A stretch of 64,000 bases of DNA from contig NZ_LPVV01000034.1 in assembly GCF_002362255.1 (NCBI RefSeq), positions 1-64,000 on the forward strand. The letters are read 5' to 3'. The DNA is from Microbacterium sp. SZ1. Lineage in GTDB: Bacteria > Actinomycetota > Actinomycetes > Actinomycetales > Microbacteriaceae. Each line of letters opens with the position of its first letter. Positions within the stretch are counted from its first letter, which is position 1. Both the position numbers and the translations under genes were made by a program. This document shows, in pieces, positions 47,041 to 55,782 of the stretch. The notes under the pieces are model-generated. The model did not search any database and was not told where the DNA came from. It worked only from the letters and a program-made list of their open reading frames with translations.

Positions 47041-48270
47041 TCAGTCGGGCACGACCATCGGCAGAAAGCCCTCCCGCCGCAGCGTCTCGAGCGTGAAGTC
47101 GGAGTGCTCGGGTCCGCGGGTCTCGACGCTGAGCTCGAGGATGACGTCGTTGATCTGCAGTCCGTGTCCGTGGCGCGTATGCATGGCCTCGATGACGTTG
47201 GCACCCGCCTCGGCGATGAGCTCCGAGACCCGGGCCAGCTGACCGGGGCGGTCGGGCAACGGGATGCGGATCGTGAGGTAGCGTCCGGATGCCGCGAGTC
47301 CGTGCGACACCACGCGCTGCAGCAGCAGCGGGTCGATGTTGCCGCCCGACAACACGGCCATCGTCGTCCCGGACGACTGCACCTTGCCGGCGAGGATCGC
47401 GGCGACACCGGCCGCACCAGCAGGCTCCGCGACGACCCTGGTCTGCTCGAGCAGGATGAGGATCGCCCGGGCCAGATCGTCGTCGGAGACGGTGACGACC
47501 TCGTCGACGAGATCCTTGATGATGCCGAAAGGGATCGCGCCGGGGCGTGCGACGAGGATGCCGTCGGCGATCGTGGGCCGAGTCTCGATGTCGACGGGTT
47601 CACCCGCTTCCAGCGAGGGCAGCATCGCGGCCGCGTTCTCCGCCTGGACGCCGATGATCCGCACGCTCCTCCCGCGCTCTGCGGCTCGCGCCCTGGCCGC
47701 GGCGGCGACCCCGGCGATCAGGCCGCCGCCGCCGATGCTCAACACGATCGTGTCGACGTCCGGGGCGTCGTCGAGCAGCTCGAGTCCCAGCGTCCCCTGG
47801 CCGATCACGATGTCGCGGTGGTCGAACGGGTGGATGAGCACGGCGCCGGTGCGCTCGGCGAACTCCGCCGCCAATCGCAGGGAGGTCGCGACCGTCTCGC
47901 CCTCGAGCACGACCTCGGCACCGTAGTTGCGGGTCGCGAGGAGCTTCGGCACCGGGACGCCGATCGGCATGAAGATCGTCGCGGGGATGCCGAGCGCCTG
48001 CGCGGCGAGGGCGACGCCCTGCGCGTGGTTGCCTGCCGACGCCGCCACGACGCCGCGCGCCCGCTCCTCCGCGCTCAGCCTCGACAGACGGTACGCGGCC
48101 CCGCGGATCTTGAAGGAACCGGTGCGCTGCAGGTTCTCCATCTTGAGAAGCACGGGCGAACCCAGCACGTCGGTCAGAGCACGCGACGGCAGGGTCGGCG
48201 TGTGCATGATCACCTCAGCCAGACTCTGAGCGGCGTGCTCGAACTCGGTCAGGCTGGGGACTGCGCTCAT
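47041..48270 (-). CDS. ilvA: Threonine ammonia-lyase with ACT domain
   Basis: 409 aa. The PLP lysine is K54 in RTGSFKIRGAAYR. SAGNHAQGVALAAQ and the glycine-rich SIGGGGLIAGVA bind the cofactor phosphate. An ACT-like regulatory domain occupies about 330-405 (LTIRIPLPDRPGQLARVSEL). The single ACT domain and length match the shorter form that is often catabolic. Deaminates threonine to 2-oxobutanoate. It overlaps the transporter gene upstream by 4 nt. Confidence 0.95.
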   Translation of the reverse strand: MSAVPSLTEFEHAAQSLAEVIMHTPTLPSRALTDVLGSPVLLKMENLQRTGSFKIRGAAYRLSRLSAEERARGVVAASAGNHAQGVALAAQALGIPATIFMPIGVPVPKLLATRNYGAEVVLEGETVATSLRLAAEFAERTGAVLIHPFDHRDIVIGQGTLGLELLDDAPDVDTIVLSIGGGGLIAGVAAAARARAAERGRSVRIIGVQAENAAAMLPSLEAGEPVDIETRPTIADGILVARPGAIPFGIIKDLVDEVVTVSDDDLARAILILLEQTRVVAEPAGAAGVAAILAGKVQSSGTTMAVLSGGNIDPLLLQRVVSHGLAASGRYLTIRIPLPDRPGQLARVSELIAEAGANVIEAMHTRHGHGLQINDVILELSVETRGPEHSDFTLETLRREGFLPMVVPD

Positions 48271-49463
48271 CGATTCCTCCGTGTCCGCTCACGCGGGACT
48301 GTGCTCCAGATCAGGTCGGCGTCCGGCTGATCGCCGGTGCGCCACGACCCCGTGCTGATGGTGACCGCGGCGACGTTGACGAATGCCGCGAGGGGCACCG
48401 CGAACAGCGCCCCGGGGATGCCGCCGACCATCGAGCCGCCGGCCACGACGAGCACCACGGCGAGCGGGTGCACCTTGACCGCCGATCCCATCATGATCGG
48501 CTGCAGGATGTGCCCCTCGAGCTGCTGCACCGCGAGCACGACGCCGAGCATCGCGAGGGCGATCCACGGGCCGTTGTAGACGAGGGCGAGCAGCACGGCG
48601 ATCGCGCCGGTGACGACGGCACCGACGATCGGCACGAACGAGCCGAGGAAGACGAGGACGGCGACGGGGATCGCGAGCGGGACGCCGAGGAGTGCGGCGC
48701 CGACGCCGATCCCGACGGCGTCGATGGCGGCGACGAAGAGCTGCGTGCGCGCGTAGTTGACGAGGGTCGCGAATCCGTTCGTCGCGGCGGCGTCGGCCGC
48801 GGGGCGCGCAGCGCGCGGGAACAGACGGAGGGTCCACCGCCAGATGCGGCCGCCGTCAGCGAGCAGGCAGATGAGGATGAAGAGCGCCAGCACCGCTCCG
48901 GTGACGACGTGCGCGGCGGTGGTTCCGACAGCCAGAGCACCGTTGAGAAGGGTCTGGGCCTGCTCGTTGATGATCTGCAGGCCCTGGTCGATGTACCCCT
49001 GGATCTGAGCCTCGCTCAGGTGAAGAGGTCCGTTCAGGAGGAACTGACGGAAGTCCTGAATCGCCTGGGTGCTGCGCTGCTGCACGTCGGGCAGCTGCTG
49101 GCGGATCTGCCACACGACGAGCCACATGAGCACCGTCACGATCGCGATGGTGCCGATGATGGAGATCGCCACCGCTGCCCATCGCGGGAAGTGGTGTCGC
49201 AGCATCCATTGGAACGCGGGCCACAGCAGGGCGGTGATGAGGATGCCGATCATGAGCGGGATCACGAGCAGCTTGAGCTCGATGACGAGCCAGATGAACC
49301 CGGCGGCGACGGCTGCGATGAGAAGCAGTCGCCAGGCGTAGGCGGCCGTGACGCGCAGGCCGCGCGGGACCGCCTCATCGGCCGCCGTCGTGACCGTGCG
49401 CTCGGTCGAGATCGGACGCGGACGGAAGAGGTCTCTCAGCCGCGGATGCTGCTCTTCGCTCAT
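48267..49463 (-). CDS. AI-2E family transporter (PerM-like)
   Basis: 398 aa, with about eight hydrophobic spans and the family core GSFVPIVGAVVTGAIAVL and QQLEGHILQPIMMGSAVKV. N-terminal 40 residues are cytoplasmic and polar. The AI-2E label is historical; many members are permeases of unknown cargo or Na+/H+ antiporters. It overlaps ilvA by 4 nt, upstream on the same strand, so the two are cotranscribed. Confidence 0.92.
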   Translation of the reverse strand: MSEEQHPRLRDLFRPRPISTERTVTTAADEAVPRGLRVTAAYAWRLLLIAAVAAGFIWLVIELKLLVIPLMIGILITALLWPAFQWMLRHHFPRWAAVAISIIGTIAIVTVLMWLVVWQIRQQLPDVQQRSTQAIQDFRQFLLNGPLHLSEAQIQGYIDQGLQIINEQAQTLLNGALAVGTTAAHVVTGAVLALFILICLLADGGRIWRWTLRLFPRAARPAADAAATNGFATLVNYARTQLFVAAIDAVGIGVGAALLGVPLAIPVAVLVFLGSFVPIVGAVVTGAIAVLLALVYNGPWIALAMLGVVLAVQQLEGHILQPIMMGSAVKVHPLAVVLVVAGGSMVGGIPGALFAVPLAAFVNVAAVTISTGSWRTGDQPDADLIWSTVPRERTRRNR

Positions 49464-49578
49464 CGCCCAAGTCTACGGCGCTCCACCAGGCTCCCCCGAC
49501 GCTGAGCGGCAACATGACGAGGGTCCGCTGGCTCGTCGCCGAGGCCTCGATGTCGGCGCATCTGGATACGCTGGCCGG

Positions 49579-50841
49579 GTGACCGACACTCTCAGCTCAG
49601 CGCAGGCGCGCCGTATGGCCCTGGCGGCTCAGGGCTTCTCCCGCGCCCGTCCTGCGGCCCCCTCGACGCGTCACATCCACCGGGTCATGGACCGCCTCGG
49701 CGTGCTGCAGATCGACTCGGTCAACGTGTTCGCCCGGTCACACTACATGCCGCTCTTCTCCCGTCTCGGGAGCTACGATCCCGCGCTGCTCGACCGGATG
49801 TTCCTGTCCCGCACGACCCACTACGTGGAGTACCTCGCGCACGAGGCGACGTTCATCCCGATCGAGGACTGGCCGCTGTGGCGCTTCCGAATGGAGAGGT
49901 TCCGGCGGCGCGGGGCCGACCCGGAGTCGTGGGCGAGTCAGAACGCGCAGACCATCTCCTGGGTCCTGGACGAGCTCCGGACGCAAGGGCCGTTGCGGCC
50001 GGCCGACCTTCGGGCGGACGCGCCGCGCGAACGCGGCACCTGGTGGGACTGGGACGACGTGAAGCTGGCGCTGGAGCATCTCTGGCGCACGGGCGACGTG
50101 GCGATCAGCGGACGGAAGGGCTTCGAGCGCAGTTACGCGCTGGCCGAGCACGTCATCCCCGACGACATCCGCTCGCGCGACGTCTCGTACGACGACTCCA
50201 TCCGCGAATTGATCCGGCGCGCGGCACGCTCGTCGGGCGTCGCGACGATGGCCGACCTGGCCGACTACTACCGGATCCGCGACCGGGCGACGATCTCGCG
50301 TGCCGTGGCCGACCTCGTCGACGAGGGCGAGCTCGTGCCCGTCCGGGTACGGGGGTGGGAACGCGCCGGCCGCCCCCTGGCGGCGTGGCGGCACCGCGAT
50401 GCCGTGCTCCCCCGACGGATCGACGCGGCCGCACTGCTCACCCCGTTCGATCCCGTGGTGTGGTTCCGCGAGCGGGCGCTCCGCGCCTTCGAACTCGATT
50501 ACCGCATCGAGATCTACGTCCCTGCGGCGAAGCGCCGCTACGGCTACTACTCGCTGCCCGTGCTGGTCGGCGACCGGGTCGTCGCCCGCGTCGATCTGAA
50601 GGGCGAGCGGTCGACGTCGACGCTGCAGGTGCAGTCGGCGTGGTGGGAGCCGCAGGCGGATGCCGCGGCGGACGCCGAGCGCATCGCGAGCGAGCTGGTG
50701 CTCGCTGCGTCGTGGCAGGGCCTCGAACACGTCTCGGTCTCGGGCTGGGGAACGGCCGCTGACGCCCTCCACAGCGCCCTGAGCGCCCTTCCGGCCGCCT
50801 CGGTGCGCCGACACGTCCACGCGAGGGAGGCGACGTCGTGA
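49579..50841 (+). CDS. YcaQ-type winged-helix DNA glycosylase family protein
   Basis: 420 aa from the GTG; longer frames upstream overlap the divergent transporter. HTH_42/winged-helix protein. The catalytic QxD motif of YcaQ glycosylases is QID (44-46) in GVLQIDSVNVFARSHYMPLFSR. Conserved HEATFIPIEDWPLW and WDWDDVKLALEHLWRTGD follow, and the C-terminal part has FELDYRIEIYVPAAKRRYGYYSLP. Characterised relatives unhook DNA interstrand crosslinks. Coupled to the next gene by GTGA. Confidence 0.88.
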   Translation: MTDTLSSAQARRMALAAQGFSRARPAAPSTRHIHRVMDRLGVLQIDSVNVFARSHYMPLFSRLGSYDPALLDRMFLSRTTHYVEYLAHEATFIPIEDWPLWRFRMERFRRRGADPESWASQNAQTISWVLDELRTQGPLRPADLRADAPRERGTWWDWDDVKLALEHLWRTGDVAISGRKGFERSYALAEHVIPDDIRSRDVSYDDSIRELIRRAARSSGVATMADLADYYRIRDRATISRAVADLVDEGELVPVRVRGWERAGRPLAAWRHRDAVLPRRIDAAALLTPFDPVVWFRERALRAFELDYRIEIYVPAAKRRYGYYSLPVLVGDRVVARVDLKGERSTSTLQVQSAWWEPQADAAADAERIASELVLAASWQGLEHVSVSGWGTAADALHSALSALPAASVRRHVHAREATS

Positions 50842-51317
50842 CCCCCCGTACGAAATGGCTCCTCGGAGGCGCGGCTGTGGTCGTCATGATCGTCGCGATC
50901 GCGACGATCGTCTGGGCGACGGCACGCCCCGCACCGGAGGCATCAGCCAGTCCGACTCCACAGCCGAGCCCCTCGATCGACCTGCTCGCCTCCGCGCAGG
51001 CCGACCTCGACGAGCACCTCGAGCAGTGCGCGGCAGCGGGCGCGCCGAACGGCGTCATGCCGGAGGCGTGTGGGATCCGCATCCCGTGGGGAACCGAGTT
51101 CGCAGCCGTGACCGACGCGCGGTTCCGCATCGAGCGGATGCCGGAGATCACCCTCACCGACGACGGTTTCGTCGCGCAGGGCGGCGAGCTGATCGCCACG
51201 GTCACGGGCACCGGTCAGGACGGCGCCCCGCGCACAACGACCTACCGCACGCAGAACTGGTCGGTGCGCGGCGATGCCGAGCGCACGAGAACGGGCGTCG
51301 ACGTCACGGTGTGGTGA
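50838..51317 (+). CDS. Membrane-anchored hypothetical protein
   Basis: 159 aa. A single N-terminal span (about 8-28, LLGGAAVVVMIVAIATIVWA), a Ser/Pro linker with TPQPSP, then an extracytoplasmic domain with two cysteines (EQCAAAG, PEACGIRIPWG) that may form a disulfide. Coupled to the YcaQ-type gene by a GTGA overlap. No function known. Confidence 0.8.
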   Translation: MTPRTKWLLGGAAVVVMIVAIATIVWATARPAPEASASPTPQPSPSIDLLASAQADLDEHLEQCAAAGAPNGVMPEACGIRIPWGTEFAAVTDARFRIERMPEITLTDDGFVAQGGELIATVTGTGQDGAPRTTTYRTQNWSVRGDAERTRTGVDVTVW

Positions 51318-51330
51318 GGTCGACGCCCGT
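51291..51330. terminator. Candidate bidirectional hairpin terminator
   Basis: acgggcgtcgac (51291-51302) and gtcgacgcccgt (51319-51330) are exact partners over a 16-nt loop. The left arm lies inside the end of the hypothetical gene, and the lemA stop follows 12 nt later on the other strand. Confidence 0.6.
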
Positions 51331-51341
51331 GGCTGCGAGGA

Positions 51342-51908
51342 TCAGAACTGGACGCGCGGCGGCTCGGAGATCGCGCCGCTGTCGGCGACCTCGAAGAACT
51401 CGCGCTCGGTGAATCCGAGCCCCTTGGCGAAGAGGTTGTTCGGGAAGACCTTGATCTTCGTGTTCAGCTCGCGCACGCCGCCGTTGTAGAACCGACGGGC
51501 GGCCTGGATCTTGTCCTCGGTGTCGACGAGGGCCTGCTGCACCTGGAGGAAGTTCTGGCTCGCCTGCAGCTGGGGATACGCCTCGGCCACCGCGAACAGG
51601 CTGCGCAGCGCCTGCTGCAGGTGGCCCTCGGCGATGCCTGCCTCGCCGGGCCCACTGGCGGACAGGGTCTCGGCGCGAGCGCGCGTGACGTTCTCGAACA
51701 CCGCCTTCTCGTGCGAGGCGTAGCCCTTGACCGTCTCGATGAGGTTCGGGATGAGGTCGGCTCGGCGCTTGAGCTGCACGGTGATTCCGCTCCACGCCTC
51801 GTCGACGCGGACGTTGAGCTGCACCAGCGAGTTGTACGTCGCCCACAGGTAGATGCCGACGAGCAGGATCACTCCGACGACGATCAGTACCGGCACGAGC
51901 CATTCCAT
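51342..51908 (-). CDS. lemA: LemA family protein
   Basis: 188 aa. An N-terminal span (about 4-24) is followed by the LemA core: YNSLVQLNVRVDEAWSGITV, QLKRRADLIPNLIETVKGYA and YPQLQASQNFLQVQQALVDT, ending FPNNLFAKGLGFTERE. The long helices face outside the cytoplasm. Function unclear. The TPM/HtpX gene often seen beside lemA is not present in this window. Confidence 0.93.
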   Translation of the reverse strand: MEWLVPVLIVVGVILLVGIYLWATYNSLVQLNVRVDEAWSGITVQLKRRADLIPNLIETVKGYASHEKAVFENVTRARAETLSASGPGEAGIAEGHLQQALRSLFAVAEAYPQLQASQNFLQVQQALVDTEDKIQAARRFYNGGVRELNTKIKVFPNNLFAKGLGFTEREFFEVADSGAISEPPRVQF

Positions 51909-51989
51909 CAGAGGCCCACCCTTCCTCGTGTTTCTCTCATCCTATCGGCGCAGTCTGCGCGTCGACTGGGCGCATGACGCTGAGCCGCA

Positions 51990-53303
51990 TCAGGCGCCGA
52001 GGACTCGGTCGAGGTAGCGGTTGGCGAAACGCCGTTCCGGATCGAGGCGGTCGCGGAGCGCGACGAAGTCATCGAAACGCGGGTAGCGCTCGCGCAGCTG
52101 CTCGGCGGTCAGCGTGTGCAGCTTGCCCCAGTGCGGCCTGCCGTCGTGCTCGACCATGATCCGCTCGACCGCTTCGAAGTACTCGGTGGGGTCGGCCCGC
52201 CAGTAGCGGTGCACGGCGATGTATCCGCTCGCACGCCCGTGCGCCGTCGACAGCCAGCGGTCGTCGGCCGCGGCGAACCGCACCTCGATGGGGAACTCGA
52301 TGCGCCACCCGTGCTTCGCGATCAGCGCGCGTACCTCACGGAAGGCCGGGACGACGTTCTCGGCGGGCAGCGCGTACTCCATCTCGCGGAAGCGCACGGT
52401 GCGGCTCTGCGTCAGCACACGATGCGACAGATCGGTGTACTCGCGGTCGCCGGTGACCTTCACTGCGAGGCGGCTGAACGGCGGCGTGATGGCCGGGACC
52501 ACCTGCCCCGCGGCACAGGCCACACGGTAGACGCCGTTGGACAGCAGGGTCTCGTCGACCCACTTGCCCACGCGAGGCAGGGGCTGTCGTCGTGTCGACT
52601 CGGCCAGCCGGGTCTGTCGCTTCGTCAGGGCGACCTCGGTGTGCGGGAACCAGTAGAACTCGAAGTGGTCGGACGCCTCGACGCGTTGATCGAGTGATTC
52701 CAGCACGTTCTCGAGGGGCTCGGGCCGATCGACGGCCTGCAGCACGAACGCAGGGACGCACTGCAGCGTGACCTCCACGATGATGCCGAGCGCTCCGAGA
52801 CCCAGCGCCACGGCGGGAAGCAGCTCCGGCTGGTGCTCGTCGTCGATCCGCAGGAACTCCCCCTCCGCCGTGACGAGGGTGACGCCGACCACCTGGGTCG
52901 CGAGGCCTCCGAACCCGGCACCCGTGCCGTGCGTGCCGGTCGAGATCGCGCCGGCGATCGACTGACGATCGATGTCTCCGAGATTCTGCATCGCGAGGCC
53001 GTGCGCCGCCAGCAGCCGCGGGATGCGGTGCAGCCGCGTGCCGGCGAGGAGCGTGACGCGGCCGGTGACGGCATCCGCCGAGACGAGTCCCTGCAGGTCG
53101 TCGAGCTCCAGAAGCACCCCGGGTGCGATCGCGATTCCCGTGAAGCTGTGCCCGGCGCCGACGGCCTTGATGCTCAGTCGCTGGGCGACGGCCGCCCGCA
53201 CCGCGCGCTGCACTCCCTCCGGACTGCGCGGACGCTCGACGCGCAACGGCTTCACCTGTGCCGACCGACCCCAGTTCTGCCAGGTGCCGCCGATCCGCGT
53301 CAT
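51990..53303 (-). CDS. FAD-linked oxidase, D-arabinono-1,4-lactone oxidase family
   Basis: 437 aa. N-terminal FAD_binding_4 domain (about 15-175) with GAGHSFTGIA (49-58; H52 is at the position that covalently holds FAD in lactone oxidases) and ISTGTHGTG. C-terminal ALO domain (about 180-437) with the HWGKLHTL motif. It oxidises an aldono-lactone or sugar alcohol; the exact substrate is open. It overlaps the upstream PLP enzyme gene by 4 nt, suggesting linked action. Confidence 0.92.
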   Translation of the reverse strand: MTRIGGTWQNWGRSAQVKPLRVERPRSPEGVQRAVRAAVAQRLSIKAVGAGHSFTGIAIAPGVLLELDDLQGLVSADAVTGRVTLLAGTRLHRIPRLLAAHGLAMQNLGDIDRQSIAGAISTGTHGTGAGFGGLATQVVGVTLVTAEGEFLRIDDEHQPELLPAVALGLGALGIIVEVTLQCVPAFVLQAVDRPEPLENVLESLDQRVEASDHFEFYWFPHTEVALTKRQTRLAESTRRQPLPRVGKWVDETLLSNGVYRVACAAGQVVPAITPPFSRLAVKVTGDREYTDLSHRVLTQSRTVRFREMEYALPAENVVPAFREVRALIAKHGWRIEFPIEVRFAAADDRWLSTAHGRASGYIAVHRYWRADPTEYFEAVERIMVEHDGRPHWGKLHTLTAEQLRERYPRFDDFVALRDRLDPERRFANRYLDRVLGA

Positions 53304-54547
53304 AGGAACGCCTTCCCCTCGCCGCGGTAGGTGGGCAGTTCATCGACGACCTCGTCCCCCGACACCAGGTGATAGCTGTCGATGCGCTCGGCCGGTTCTC
53401 CGCTCTTCGCATGACGGAACCACACCCGGTCGCCCACCCCGAGAGTCGCGGCCTTCGGTCCCTGCAGCGGCGTCTGGACCTCGCCTGCCGCCTCTCTCGA
53501 CAGCGTGCGAAGACCATCGGGCCAGACCGGCTTCGGCTGTCGCGAGGTCACGGCCGGGCCGGAGGCGATCCATCCGCCGCCGAGCACGGTCGCGATGTCG
53601 GCGGCCGGGCGACGGACGACGTCGAACGCGAAGGCTGCGGCGGGAGCGGGGCGGAACGACCGGTAGCCGTCGAAGAGATGGCCGCCGAGCAGACCGCTCC
53701 CCGCGCTCGCCTCCGTGAGCGACTCGTCGCTGCCCGTGAACTCGAGTGATCCGGTACCGCCGCCGTTGAGGAACTCGAGGTGCGCGATGCCTGTGAGCGC
53801 TTCGACGATCTCAGCTCGCCGCACCCGCAGCTCGGCGCGCGAACGCGCCTGCATCACGCGGATGACGGGCGCGTCCGGGCCGGCGTCGTCGCCCTGTCCT
53901 GCGATCTGCGCCTCGTACATCTGGAGACCGACGAGGCGGAAGCCGGGACGACGCAGGATCGTCCGCGCGAACGCCGCGACCTCGCCCGCCGTGAACAGCG
54001 CGGACCGCCGGACGCCGATGTGACCGAGCGCCGCGGATCGAAGCGAGGCATCGGCGTCGATAGCGACGCGGATCTCCGGTCTGCGCCCCGGCGGGGCGAC
54101 GCTGTCGATCAGATCGAGGTGCGCGGGGTCATCGACCATGAGGGTGATTCGCCGTGCCGCCTGCTCCGATGCGAAGAGCTCCGTGAGGGCCGTGCGATCG
54201 ACGGTCGGGTATCCGATCACGATGTCGTCGTGCGTCTCGGCGAGCCAGAGCGCCTCCGGGAGGGTGAAGGCGAGGATGCCGCGGTAGCCGGGCAGCTGCA
54301 GCACGGCGTCGAGCACGGCGCGTACGCGCACCGACTTCGAGGCCACGCGGATGGGAAGTCCTCCCGCCCGCACCAGCATGTCGAGGGCATTGTGGCGGAG
54401 CGCCTCGCGATCGATCACGGCGACCGGCGCAGGCAGGTGCGCCGTCGCTGCGGACAGGCGCGGCCAGTACCGGGCGGGGTCGTGCCATTCGGGGGCGACC
54501 GGGGACTGCGTCGATGCGGGGTTCAGGTCGGCGGTGAGGTCGAGCAC
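53300..54547 (-). CDS. Fold-type III PLP enzyme, D-threonine aldolase/amino acid deaminase type
   Basis: 415 aa, alanine-racemase-like TIM barrel with a C-terminal beta domain. The PLP lysine is K71 in PIRVASKSVRVR. LQMYEAQIAG and EFLNGGGTGSLE match the actinobacterial group labelled amino acid deaminase/aldolase. The C-terminal metal-site His and Cys pattern of true D-threonine aldolases is not clearly visible (only HLVSGDEVVDELPTYRGEG), so the reaction is uncertain. It is translationally coupled to the FAD oxidase gene. Confidence 0.85.
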   Translation of the reverse strand: MLDLTADLNPASTQSPVAPEWHDPARYWPRLSAATAHLPAPVAVIDREALRHNALDMLVRAGGLPIRVASKSVRVRAVLDAVLQLPGYRGILAFTLPEALWLAETHDDIVIGYPTVDRTALTELFASEQAARRITLMVDDPAHLDLIDSVAPPGRRPEIRVAIDADASLRSAALGHIGVRRSALFTAGEVAAFARTILRRPGFRLVGLQMYEAQIAGQGDDAGPDAPVIRVMQARSRAELRVRRAEIVEALTGIAHLEFLNGGGTGSLEFTGSDESLTEASAGSGLLGGHLFDGYRSFRPAPAAAFAFDVVRRPAADIATVLGGGWIASGPAVTSRQPKPVWPDGLRTLSREAAGEVQTPLQGPKAATLGVGDRVWFRHAKSGEPAERIDSYHLVSGDEVVDELPTYRGEGKAFL

Positions 54548-54633
54548 TCCCCCACCATACGACCTGGGTGCACTCGGATTCGCCCTTTGCGGAACCGGGT
54601 CGCAGACGATCCCGGAGGTAGGCTGGCGGGCGT

Positions 54634-54709
54634 GCCCCCGTAGCCCAATGGCAGAGGCAGGCGACTTAAAATCGCTTCAGTCTGGGTTCGAGTCCCAGCG
54701 GGGGCACCA
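54634..54709 (+). tRNA. tRNA with UAA (Leu) anticodon but short variable loop
   Basis: Complete cloverleaf with encoded CCA. Acceptor GCCCCCG/CGGGGGC, D-stem GCC/GGC, anticodon stem GGCGA/TCGCT with loop CTTAAAA (anticodon TAA at 54667-54669), variable loop TCAGT of only 5 nt, T-arm CTGGG/CCCAG with TTCGAGT. The total is 76 nt. Bacterial leucine tRNAs normally have a long class II variable arm, so this is a class I body bearing a leucine anticodon. The aminoacyl identity is not certain. Confidence 0.9.
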
Positions 54710-54720
54710 CCGCGCCCGAC

Positions 54721-55503
54721 TCAGCGCCCGAAGAGGTCGCCGATGCCGGGGATGCCGAGGTCGCCGAGCTTCTGGCCCCATTCGCTCGCCGTGTCGCCGA
54801 GTCCCGACACCGTCTCGCCCGCGGATCCCATGAGGCCCTCGGCCGCACCGGTGAGTTCCTCGGCGCCGAGGCCGCTCGCGATCGCGTCGAGATCGACGCC
54901 CTGCGCCAGCGCGTCGAAGTCGACCCCGAGACCGGCGGCCTGCTCGAGCAGGGGTGCCGCGACCGCGCTGCCGATCGCTCCGACCGCGACGACGCCCAGC
55001 GCTCCGACGGCAGCGCCGCCCGCCAGGCCGGCGGCTCCGAAGCCGCCGACGCGCGACAGGAGCCCGCGCATGCGTCCGGGGCGCGCCGCCTCGGTGCGCC
55101 CCGCGGCGCGCGCCAGATCGTCGGGCGACGACGACGCCGGTCGCTCGCCCGGCGAGAGCTCGGCGGTCATGCGCTGCTGCACCTGAGCGCGCTGCTCCGG
55201 TGTGAGCCTGGCGAACGCCTCGCGGTGGATCTGCTCGACGCGGTGCGGGTCGGCGGTCTGCAGCAGGTAGTCGTAGCGCGCGATGGCTGCTCGGTCGGCA
55301 TCCGTCCCCTGCCGCGCCCCGGCGGGAGGCGGTGCGTACCGGCCGTGCGGCGCGGGAGGCGAGTACCGGTCACCGGCCGAGGGCGGGGCGTACGGCTGTG
55401 ATGTACGGGGCTGGTGCGGAGCGCGCGACGTCGATTCCCGGTCGTTGCCGTCGAGGTCGAGCGCCTTCGCGGCCATCCCGATCAGTCGGTTCAGCTTTCC
55501 CAT
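54721..55503 (-). CDS. Hypothetical protein with Pro-rich linker and Ala/Gly hydrophobic segment
   Basis: 260 aa from the ATG reading MGKLNRLIGMAAKALDL. Residues about 30-70 are Pro/Tyr/Ala rich (YAPP, YSPPAP, YAPPPAG). A helical segment follows around DRAAIARYDYLLQTADPHRV and LTPEQRAQVQQRM, then a Gly/Ala-rich hydrophobic stretch (about 150-190) that could insert in the membrane. The tail has Gly/Leu acidic repeats (GLGAEELTG, GLGDTASEWGQKLGDLG). Known in related actinobacteria as a hypothetical or mis-named cation ATPase protein; no ATPase motif is present. Confidence 0.8.
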   Translation of the reverse strand: MGKLNRLIGMAAKALDLDGNDRESTSRAPHQPRTSQPYAPPSAGDRYSPPAPHGRYAPPPAGARQGTDADRAAIARYDYLLQTADPHRVEQIHREAFARLTPEQRAQVQQRMTAELSPGERPASSSPDDLARAAGRTEAARPGRMRGLLSRVGGFGAAGLAGGAAVGALGVVAVGAIGSAVAAPLLEQAAGLGVDFDALAQGVDLDAIASGLGAEELTGAAEGLMGSAGETVSGLGDTASEWGQKLGDLGIPGIGDLFGR

Positions 55504-55737
55504 GGTGGCGGTTCCTTCGTGTGACGAGCGGACCGCCCGGAACCGATGGCGAGGGTCCGTGGCCGTCCGCGCTGATACGGACGCCCGGTCTCCTCCACCC
55601 TTGCGGGCCGATGGGCCGGGACACGATCTCATGTCCGTAATGACGACGCCATCGCAGATGGGAGTACTCCCCTTGCAGACTCCACCGTAGCCATTGCGCC
55701 TATGAGTGCGATGCGAGCCGAAACTCCCTGGATACGA

Positions 55738-55773
55738 CGAACGCCCCGACTCCGCGAGGGGTCGGGGCGTTCG
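55738..55773 (-). terminator. Hairpin terminator of ndh
   Basis: cgaacgccccgac (55738-55750) and gtcggggcgttcg (55761-55773) form a perfect 13-bp stem with a 10-nt loop, 9 nt beyond the ndh stop. Confidence 0.8.
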
Positions 55774-55782
55774 GCGAGCGGC

